Of a stretch of DNA of 64,000 bases, positions 57,510 through 64,000 are shown in pieces; the first letter of the stretch is position 1, and each line of letters opens with the position of its first letter. Made by a program: the position numbers and the translations under genes. The notes below the pieces were generated by a model. That model did no database searches and was not told where the DNA came from. It worked only from the letters and a program-made list of their open reading frames with translations. Origin of the DNA: Solibacteraceae bacterium (GTDB lineage: Bacteria > Acidobacteriota > Terriglobia > Bryobacterales > Bryobacteraceae). The DNA lies in contig JAJPJX010000079.1 in assembly GCA_021324015.1 (NCBI GenBank), positions 1 through 64,000 of the forward strand, in the 5' to 3' direction.

Positions 57510-59270
57510 CTAACATCCTGTTGCGGGCACCTTCAGAATGGCGTCCACGGTGGCCTGCGCGATGGGATGGTAGCCCTCCCGCGCCCGCGCGTAGATGGCC
57601 GCGGCGAGGTCGCGACCCTCCGGCGTGCGAACTAGTTCCTCGTAAAGCGGCCGCACAAACTTGCGGCGCCCCACCGAGATCAGGAAAGGCTCGAGCGCCG
57701 CCAGAGCCGGCTGGTAGCCGCTGCGCACGGCCATCAGCAGCCACTGGTGCAGAACTTCGGCGTTGCCGGCCCGCGTGAGAAAAAAGGCCCCATCGAGTTC
57801 CTGCATCCGGCCGGGCGGCAGCGGCTGCGGCATCGAACGCAGGAAATGCAGCCACTCGTGAACGGTCCACGAGGAGGCCGGTATCTCGGCCAGGGGCAGG
57901 CGACCGTCCAGCCACGCGGCAGCCTGCTCTTCCACCTGGGACAGGCCCTCCGAAGGAGCCCCCGGCGCGTCCGCCGGCAGTCCCGGCGCTGTCAGCCATT
58001 CTTCCCAGCAGATTCCATCACTTGCCAGATGCTTGCTCAGGTAAGAGACAAACTCATTGGTGGTAACACTCTGAAAAACAAAAGCTTCGAAGTAGGAGCG
58101 CAGAAAGGCGTCGAACCGCGTCCGGCCGTGGATAGCCTCCAGGCGCTTGAGCAGCAGGAAGCCTTTTTCGTAAGGCACCAGCGTGCAGCCGTCGTCCGGG
58201 TCGCGGCCTTTGAGGTCCAGGTGCAGGACTGTATCCGGAGGTGGCAGGCGGCCCAGTTCGCGCTCCAGTTCCCGCCGCCCCAGGCAAGCCTCCATGCGTG
58301 CTCGGTCCGCGCCATAGACTTCCTCCAGGATGCGCCGCTCGAGGTAGACGGTGAACCCTTCGTTTAGCCAGAAATCCTCCCAGGTGGCGTTGGTCACCAG
58401 GTTTCCGGACCAGGAGTGCGCCAACTCGTGTGCTACCAGCGACACCAGGCTGCGGTCGCCAGCAATCATGGTGGGTGTGACGAAAGTCAGCCGCGGGTTC
58501 TCCATGCCGCCGAAGGGAAAGCTGGGCGGCAGCACCAGCAGATCGTAGCGGCCCCAGCGATACGGTCCGTACAGCCGCTCGACGGCCGCGATCATGGCTT
58601 CGGTGTCGGCGAATTCGTGCGCCGCGCGCGCCAGCATGAGCCTTTCCGCATACACGCCGCTGCGCGCTCCGAGCGGCGCGAACGCCAGGTCGCCTACCGC
58701 CAGCGCGATCAGGTAGGTCGGCACCGGCTGCGGCATGTGAAAGTGGTGCTCCCCCGCCCCATGACGCATCTCGGCGGACATCACGGCCACCAGGGGCAGG
58801 GGAGTGCGGATACGCGCGTCGTAGGTCACCCGCACCGCGGGCGTGTCCTGCGCCGGCATCCAACTGCGCGCGTGGATGGCCTGGGACTGCGTGTACAGGA
58901 AGGGGTGCTGCTTGCCCGCCGTCTGCGCGGGAGCCAGCCATTGCAGGGCGGTGGCCCCGGGGCTGGTCGTGTACGCGATGCGCACGCGCCGGTCGCCCGC
59001 CGCCAGGTGCACCCACAGAGGCGCCCCCAGGATCCCATCCTCGGCTCCCAGTTCGAAATTTGCGGGATGCCAGGCGCCGTCCGCAGAGGCACCCTCCGCG
59101 GCATGGATCACGAGACCGCGCGTGTCCAGCACCAGCGTATCGTCCTGCGGCGCATCGAACGAGAGCGTGGCGCTCCCTTCGAGAACTCGCGCCTCGAACC
59201 GCACGTCCACGTCCAGGCTGATGTGCCGCACGCGCACCTCGCCCGGGTTGGAGTAAGAGTGGGGATCCAT
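57510..59270 (-). CDS. M1 family aminopeptidase
   Basis: The 586-residue product has the M1 zinc motif HELAHSWSGN (about residue 280) with the downstream Glu in WLNEGFTVYLERR and the exopeptidase GGMENP. It has the N-terminal saddle and C-terminal helical domain of leukotriene-A4-hydrolase-like enzymes. No signal peptide, so it is probably cytoplasmic. It removes N-terminal residues from peptides. Confidence 0.9.
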   Translation of the reverse strand: MDPHSYSNPGEVRVRHISLDVDVRFEARVLEGSATLSFDAPQDDTLVLDTRGLVIHAAEGASADGAWHPANFELGAEDGILGAPLWVHLAAGDRRVRIAYTTSPGATALQWLAPAQTAGKQHPFLYTQSQAIHARSWMPAQDTPAVRVTYDARIRTPLPLVAVMSAEMRHGAGEHHFHMPQPVPTYLIALAVGDLAFAPLGARSGVYAERLMLARAAHEFADTEAMIAAVERLYGPYRWGRYDLLVLPPSFPFGGMENPRLTFVTPTMIAGDRSLVSLVAHELAHSWSGNLVTNATWEDFWLNEGFTVYLERRILEEVYGADRARMEACLGRRELERELGRLPPPDTVLHLDLKGRDPDDGCTLVPYEKGFLLLKRLEAIHGRTRFDAFLRSYFEAFVFQSVTTNEFVSYLSKHLASDGICWEEWLTAPGLPADAPGAPSEGLSQVEEQAAAWLDGRLPLAEIPASSWTVHEWLHFLRSMPQPLPPGRMQELDGAFFLTRAGNAEVLHQWLLMAVRSGYQPALAALEPFLISVGRRKFVRPLYEELVRTPEGRDLAAAIYARAREGYHPIAQATVDAILKVPATGC

Positions 59271-59353
59271 ATTCTCTCAGCCTAGCGCGGCCGGGTGGCC
59301 TTGACTTGGCCGCGTGACTTAGCTTATCTCTAAGAACGCAGGAGGAGGGGCCC

Positions 59354-59641
59354 ATGTCTGGTATTTCTCCCCTTACCGTCTCTTTGGTGATTTGGGCGGT
59401 AGTCACCGGGATTTTTACCATCCTGATGATCTATCGTTCGCTGCTTTCCATGAGAGAGGACGATCAGCTCTTCCTGGACTCAGCCGAATCGAAACTGGAG
59501 GCCGAGCAGCAGGAGATTCTGACGCGCATTACCCGCATCACCCCCTACACCAAGGGCTTCGGATTTGCTTCCGCGGGCCTGCTGATGGTGAGCGCGGGAA
59601 TCTGGGTATATGAGGCCATGACGCGCTTCTACGCACCTTGA
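59354..59641 (+). CDS. Small membrane protein with coiled region
   Basis: The 95-residue product has two membrane helices (VSLVIWAVVTGIFTILMIY and FASAGLLMVSAGIWVYEAM) joined by a charged coiled segment. AGGAGG precedes the ATG. It lies 15 bases before the aminotransferase gene. Unknown function. Confidence 0.65.
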   Translation: MSGISPLTVSLVIWAVVTGIFTILMIYRSLLSMREDDQLFLDSAESKLEAEQQEILTRITRITPYTKGFGFASAGLLMVSAGIWVYEAMTRFYAP

Positions 59642-59656
59642 GCGGGGTACGGAAAT

Positions 59657-60988
59657 GTGAACCAACAACACCTTTGGCACGGTAATCTCCAGCATCACGG
59701 TCTGGAGCACCGGCCGCCGCTGGAGATTGTCGCGGCCGAAGGCTGCTGCGTGCAGGCGCGCGATGGACGCCGCTACCTGGACGCGATGGCGGGGTTGTTT
59801 TGCGTCAACGTAGGCTACGGACGCCGCGAGATCGTGGACGCCGTCGCCGCACAGATGGCGCGTCTGCCCTACTATCCTCTGACGCAGTCGCATCCGCCGG
59901 GAATCGCGCTCGCCGCACGGCTGGCGGGATTGCTGCCGCAAGGCCTCGACAAGGTTTTCTTCTGCAACAGCGGATCGGAGGCCGTGGAGACCGCGCTCAA
60001 AATGGCGCGGCAGTACGGCCGCCAGAAGCACCCCGGAGAGAACCGCTACAAGATCATTGCCCGGCACCGCGGCTATCACGGCTTTACCATGGGCGCGCTT
60101 TCGGCCACCGGCCAATCGCCGCGGCGCACGGCCTTTGAACCCCTGGTGCCCGGCTTTTTGCATGTGCCTCCGCCGGACCCTTATCGTTGCGGTTTCTGCG
60201 CGGGGCAGGCGGGCTGCACACTGGACTGTGCCGCCGAAATCGAGCGCCTCATCCGCATGGAAGGCCCCGCCACCGTGGCGGCGGTCATTGCCGAGCCCGT
60301 CATCGGAGGCGGCGGCATCTTTCCCGCGCCGGAAGGCTACCTCGAGCGCCTGCGCGAGATCTGCGACCGCTACGGCGCGCTACTGATTCTTGACGAGGTC
60401 ATCACGGGCTTTGGAAGGACTGGCAAATTGTTCGCCTTCGAGCATGCCGGCGTGCGGCCGGATATTCTGACCGTAGCCAAAGGGCTGACCTCCGCCTACC
60501 TACCGCTGGGCGCGGCGGTCGCCACCGCGGAAGTCTTCGAGGCTTTTCTCAGCGCCGGCGCGCCCGAAACGAAGTTCACCCAGCTCAGCACCTTCGGCGG
60601 GCATCCGGCTTCCTGTGCGGCGGCCATGGCCAACCTGGATATCCTGCTCCGCGAGCGGCTCTGGGAGAACGCGGCGCGCGTGGGCGGATATCTGCTCGAG
60701 CGCCTGCGCGCTCTCTCCTCGCCCGTCATCGGCGAAGTGCGCGGTCGCGGCTTGTTGCTGGGCATCGAACTCGTCGCCGACCGCCAGACTCGCGCGCCGC
60801 TGGCCGAGGGCAGGGTAGTGGCCGCCCAGTCCGCCCTGCGCGAAGCCGGCGTGCTGGTGGGCCGCAACAGCGACACCGTGCCCGGCTACGGCAATGTGCT
60901 GGAACTTTCGCCGCCCTTGATCCTGACCGAGGCGCAGGCCGGTACGATTGTGCAGGCTCTCGAATCCGTGCTGGCCGGCATGGGCTGA
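59657..60988 (+). CDS. Class III aminotransferase
   Basis: The 443-residue PLP enzyme has the class III features: FFCNSGSEAVETALKMARQY, RHRGYHGFTMGAL, VIAEPVIGGGG, LILDEVITGFGRTGK and the PLP lysine in TVAKGLTSAYLP. It is closest in style to omega-amino acid:pyruvate transaminases. A small Cys-rich insert (CGFCAGQAGCTLDC) around residue 180 is present in a subset of such enzymes. Start is GTG. Confidence 0.88.
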   Translation: MNQQHLWHGNLQHHGLEHRPPLEIVAAEGCCVQARDGRRYLDAMAGLFCVNVGYGRREIVDAVAAQMARLPYYPLTQSHPPGIALAARLAGLLPQGLDKVFFCNSGSEAVETALKMARQYGRQKHPGENRYKIIARHRGYHGFTMGALSATGQSPRRTAFEPLVPGFLHVPPPDPYRCGFCAGQAGCTLDCAAEIERLIRMEGPATVAAVIAEPVIGGGGIFPAPEGYLERLREICDRYGALLILDEVITGFGRTGKLFAFEHAGVRPDILTVAKGLTSAYLPLGAAVATAEVFEAFLSAGAPETKFTQLSTFGGHPASCAAAMANLDILLRERLWENAARVGGYLLERLRALSSPVIGEVRGRGLLLGIELVADRQTRAPLAEGRVVAAQSALREAGVLVGRNSDTVPGYGNVLELSPPLILTEAQAGTIVQALESVLAGMG

Positions 60989-61000
60989 CCAGTAAAGAAG

Positions 61001-61050
61001 CCAGAAGTCAGGAGCCAGGATGGCCGGCATTCTGACTCCCGCCTTCTGAC
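61001..61050. terminator. Bidirectional hairpin between convergent genes
   Basis: An imperfect inverted repeat (arms 61001-61022 and 61028-61050, five-base loop, 17 of 22 positions complementary plus some G-U) lies between the aminotransferase and NagA genes. There is no T-tract on either side. It may act as a transcription boundary or belong to a dispersed repeat family. Confidence 0.45.
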
Positions 61051-61076
61051 TACTGTCTCCTCGCAAACCCCGCCGC

Positions 61077-62216
61077 TCAAGCCGCGTATACGCGCTCCCC
61101 GGAGACCCACGTCTCGGCGATTCGGATGCTCGACGAGGCGGCATCGAAGTGGAAACGCACGAAGTCGGCGCGGTCGCCCGCCGCCAGGCCGTTCGAGCGC
61201 CCCGGCACCCGCCCGGCTCTGGCCGCGTTGGTGGTGGCCAGGCGCACGGCCTCGGCCAACGTGATACCCGCGAATTTCATGAGGTTCTCCACCCCGCGGT
61301 CCATGCTCAACGCCGAACCGGCCAGGCGCTCCTGTCCAGCCAGCACCACGCGCTGGTCTGCGGTGAGATCCACTGCCTGCTCGCCCAGGAAATAGCGCCC
61401 CGGCTTGCAACCCGCCGGAGAGGAAGCGTCCGTGACCAGCACCGCCCGCTCGATTCCCTTGGCGCGCACGGCGACTTTGACGTAGCAGGCCGGCAAATGG
61501 ATGCCGTCCACGATGAAGTCCGCCATCAGGCGGTCCTCGGCAAGCTGCTCCAGGATGTAGTTGGGGTGGCGCCGGATGAGCGAGTGCGCTCCGTTGCCCA
61601 GGTGCGTTGAGAGCGTGGCCCCGGCGCTCACGGCGTCCCGAATGTGATGGCCTTCGGCGTTGGTGTGCCCAATGCTCACCACCACGCCCGCGCCGGCCGC
61701 CGCTTCGATATAGCGCGGCGCCTCGGGCCACTCCGGCGCCAGCGTGACAATGCGGATGCGGCCGTCCGCGGCCTCCTGCCAGCGCCGGAACTCGTCGATA
61801 TCCGGCGGCCGCACCCAACGGCGCGGATGCGCTCCGCGCGGCCCTTCTTCCGGCGAGATGTGCGGACCTTCGACGTGAAATCCGTCCATGGCCGCGCCTT
61901 CCTTCAACTCGTCTTTGGCCCGCGAAAGATTGCGCAGCGCTCCCAGCATGTCTTCCGGCGCCCCGGTGATCACGGTGGGGTAAAAGCGCGTCACGCCGGT
62001 CGAGTACAGCACATGCACCGAACGCGCGATCTCTTCGTGCGGCGTGCCGGGCCGGTTGTAGTCCACACCGGCATATCCGTTCACCTGAATGTCAATCCAT
62101 CCAGGAGCCAGATACAGATCTGTCGTGGAGGTCGCGGCGCCCACCTCCCGAATGGTCTCGTCGAAGTCCACGCCCAGCGTGGCGCCGCTCGCAACATCAA
62201 TGCCAATACACTTCAT
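61077..62216 (-). CDS. nagA: N-acetylglucosamine-6-phosphate deacetylase
   Basis: The 379-residue amidohydrolase has WIDIQVNGYAGVDYN, FHVEGPHISPEEG, SIGHTNAEG, THLGNGAHSL, VTDASSPAG and the catalytic Asp region. It removes acetyl from GlcNAc-6-P in amino-sugar recycling. The active-site residues look intact. No nagB or transporter lies next to it. Confidence 0.9.
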   Translation of the reverse strand: MKCIGIDVASGATLGVDFDETIREVGAATSTTDLYLAPGWIDIQVNGYAGVDYNRPGTPHEEIARSVHVLYSTGVTRFYPTVITGAPEDMLGALRNLSRAKDELKEGAAMDGFHVEGPHISPEEGPRGAHPRRWVRPPDIDEFRRWQEAADGRIRIVTLAPEWPEAPRYIEAAAGAGVVVSIGHTNAEGHHIRDAVSAGATLSTHLGNGAHSLIRRHPNYILEQLAEDRLMADFIVDGIHLPACYVKVAVRAKGIERAVLVTDASSPAGCKPGRYFLGEQAVDLTADQRVVLAGQERLAGSALSMDRGVENLMKFAGITLAEAVRLATTNAARAGRVPGRSNGLAAGDRADFVRFHFDAASSSIRIAETWVSGERVYAA

Positions 62217-62371
62217 ATGGGGTTCGTTTTATTCACAGGATTGCCACAATGCCCGGCCGGCAAGTCCAGGCGTTGCAGTCGCAAAGAATTTGTTGAAAAC
62301 CACCGCTGGGCGCGATTTTGAACTGGCGGCCGCTGGCGGGATCGGGATACAACAGGTAAGTCCATTAGCTG

Positions 62372-62425
62372 CTGCGCAGCCCCGGAGGACAAATCTCGGG
62401 GGAGGTGGTTCTCCGGGGTGCGCAG
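62372..62425. other. Strong stem-loop upstream of nagA
   Basis: The arms 62372-62390 and 62408-62425 pair over 18 bp (one bulged G, one G-U), with a 17-base loop. It lies between the ilvE stop and nagA start on the minus strand, without a T-tract. It may be an mRNA stabiliser or processing element. Confidence 0.6.
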
Positions 62426-62445
62426 AGGCCATGGACGCCATCCGC

Positions 62446-63387
62446 CTATCCCACGGGTTGCCCCACGTACACCGGCGAAAGCCACTTGTGCCGGTCCGGC
62501 TTGGCGCCGTTCACGATCGCGAAAAATTCCTTCTGTAGCCGTTCCGCCACCGGCCCGCGGTGCCCGGCGCCGATGCGAATGCGGTCGACCGAGCGAATCG
62601 GCGTGATCTCCGCGGCCGTGCCCGAGAAGAACACTTCATCAGCGATGTAGAGCATCTCGCGCGGGATGATGGTTTCCACCAGCGGGATATCCAGGTCGCG
62701 CGCCAGTTGCAGCACGGTGTCGCGGGTGATGCCCGGCAGCACCGAAGCGCCCAGCGGCGGCGTGTGGATCTTGCCGTCCCGCACCACGAAAATGTTCTCG
62801 CCCGAACCTTCGCTCACATAACCGCTCGCATCCAGCGCGATGCCCTCCGAGTAACCGTTGGCCAGCGCCTCCATCTTGATAAGCTGCGAGTTCATGTAAT
62901 TGGCCCCGGCTTTGGCCAGCGCGGGCAGGGTATTGGGCGCGATGCGGTTCCAGGAGGACACACACACATCCACGCCTTCTGCCAGCGCCTCTTCTCCCAG
63001 ATACTTGCCCCACACCCAGCAAGCGATGTAGATGTCGATGGGGTTCCGCAGCGGGTTCACGCCGATCTCTCCGTAACCGCGCAGCATAATCGGGCGGACA
63101 TAGCAGGAATCCAACTTGTTGACGCGTACAAGTTCAAGTATTGCTTCAGCTAATGCCGCGCGGCTGTAGCCCAGTTCTTCCATGCGGTAGATCTTGGCGG
63201 AATCCACCATCCGGCGGACGTGTTCGTGCAGCCGGAAAACGGCTGGCCCCGAGGGGGTCGCATAGCACCGGATTCCTTCGAACACGGAGGTTCCGTAGCT
63301 CACCACGTGGGAGAGTACATGGATGGTGGCATCCTGCCAGGGAATGAAGCGGCCGTTATGCCAGATTTTTTCGGTAGGCGTCAACAT
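62446..63387 (-). CDS. ilvE: Branched-chain amino acid aminotransferase
   Basis: The 313-residue class IV PLP enzyme has WHNGRFIPWQDATIHVLSH, YGTSVFEGIRCY, RPIMLRGYGEIGVNP, the lysine NSQLIKMEA, EGSGENIFVV and LPGITRDTVLQLARDL, all typical of IlvE. It makes or degrades Val, Leu and Ile. It is transcribed toward nagA. Confidence 0.92.
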   Translation of the reverse strand: MLTPTEKIWHNGRFIPWQDATIHVLSHVVSYGTSVFEGIRCYATPSGPAVFRLHEHVRRMVDSAKIYRMEELGYSRAALAEAILELVRVNKLDSCYVRPIMLRGYGEIGVNPLRNPIDIYIACWVWGKYLGEEALAEGVDVCVSSWNRIAPNTLPALAKAGANYMNSQLIKMEALANGYSEGIALDASGYVSEGSGENIFVVRDGKIHTPPLGASVLPGITRDTVLQLARDLDIPLVETIIPREMLYIADEVFFSGTAAEITPIRSVDRIRIGAGHRGPVAERLQKEFFAIVNGAKPDRHKWLSPVYVGQPVG

Positions 63388-63499
63388 GGGTCAATTATAA
63401 CGTACCCGTTTCCTACGAGTTGCCGTCTGCGGGGGGTGCGGCGCTGCGCGCCCCGGCGGAAATTCGCTACCATGCAAGACAAGGCAGGAAACCGCAGCC

Positions 63500-64000
63500 A
63501 TGTTGCGAAACCGTCTCCTCTCGCTGACTCTGGCCGTCTTGTGCGCCGCCTCCGCCGCTTCCGCGCGGCGTCCGGGCGACCCGTTCCATCCGGGCTTTAA
63601 CCTGTTCTCGCGGCAGCAGGACATCCAACTGGGGCAGGAATCCGCCGCGCAGGTGCGGAAACAGTATCAGGTAGTGCAGAACCAGTTTCTCCAGGACTAC
63701 CTGAAGCGCGTGGGCGAGCGCCTGGCCACGACCAAAGAGGCCAAGGAGAGCGGCTTCAATTTCACCTTCACGCTGCTGAACGAACCCAGTATCAACGCTT
63801 TTGCGCTGCCCGGCGGCCCCATGTTTGTCTTCACGGGCCTGATGAAGGCGGTCGATAACGAAGCGCAACTGGCGGGCGTCATGGCCCACGAGATGTCCCA
63901 CGTCATTCTGCGCCACGGCACCAACCAGATGTCCAAGGCCAACTTCCTGCAGCTTCCGGCCCTGCTGGCCGGCGCGGCGGTGGGCAACGGCAGCCTGATC
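63500..64000 (+). CDS. M48 family metalloprotease, truncated by window end
   Basis: The first 167 residues have a signal peptide (LLSLTLAVLCAASAASA), the LGQESAAQVRKQYQ motif and the zinc site VMAHEMSHVILRHG (HExxH). The protein runs past the window edge. It is a BepA/YfgC-type periplasmic protease that acts in envelope quality control. The truncation is caused by the window, not a mutation. Confidence 0.88.
   Translation, partial: MLRNRLLSLTLAVLCAASAASARRPGDPFHPGFNLFSRQQDIQLGQESAAQVRKQYQVVQNQFLQDYLKRVGERLATTKEAKESGFNFTFTLLNEPSINAFALPGGPMFVFTGLMKAVDNEAQLAGVMAHEMSHVILRHGTNQMSKANFLQLPALLAGAAVGNGSLI

Noticed and set aside
1..64000. CRISPR array, retron or insertion sequence
   Set aside because: No regularly spaced repeats, reverse transcriptase or transposase genes were seen on either strand.

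Overview
The window looks like a chromosomal segment of a GC-rich soil bacterium, most likely an Acidobacteriota of the Bryobacterales/Solibacter type. This is an inference from content: several Tat- or Sec-exported sugar-processing enzymes, Gfo/Idh/MocA and enolase-superfamily proteins, a planctomycete-type cytochrome domain, and a System I cytochrome c maturation operon with the cysteine-type CcmE. No rRNA or other firm taxonomic marker is present.

Region 1 (about 0.4-18.5 kb) is a lambda-like tailed-phage morphogenesis module, almost entirely on the minus strand. In transcription order it holds small unknown genes, a tRNA-Thr, two tandem ParB-fused DNA methyltransferases, terminase small and large subunits, a gpW-like joining protein, portal, an S49 protease with a nested scaffold, a decoration protein, major capsid protein, head-tail joining and tail terminator proteins, the tail tube, and a few small genes. 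It then stops before any tape measure, baseplate, lysis, integrase or repressor gene, so it is either a truncated prophage or one with the rest located elsewhere.

Region 2 (18.6-21.7 kb) is a small defence/mobility zone: tRNA-Val(GAC), a DUF262/DUF1524 GmrSD-like gene, a structured intergenic stretch, an orphan 3' half of a second tRNA-Val, and a DUF433/DUF5615 toxin-antitoxin pair.

Region 3 (21.8-46.2 kb) is mainly carbohydrate catabolism. Two tandem exported enolase-superfamily proteins are followed by a transketolase, an Asp/Glu-racemase-like protein and an MFS permease. Facing them is a tightly overlapping operon of RuBisCO-like protein, DUF1537 sugar-acid kinase and a phosphogluconate-dehydrogenase-like oxidoisomerase. 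This trio matches the known D-apionate catabolic logic (OiaT/OiaX, OiaK, ApnO) and is the most interesting system here. Next come a Tat-exported GH127-like protein, a propeller/cytochrome/DUF6544 operon, two Tat-exported oxidoreductase-like proteins, a Mut7-C RNase, a protein-isoaspartate methyltransferase, a remnant of an M50 protease, and a sugar porter-galactokinase-nucleotidyltransferase group.

Region 4 (46.3-64 kb) is housekeeping: tRNA-Ser(GGA), a ManD-type dehydratase, a minus-strand ccm operon (ccmE, F, H, a zinc-ribbon protein, a surface protein, A, B, C, D), a BON protein, a pseudouridine synthase, hemerythrin, small membrane proteins, an M1 aminopeptidase, a class III aminotransferase, NagA, IlvE and the start of an M48 protease cut by the window end.
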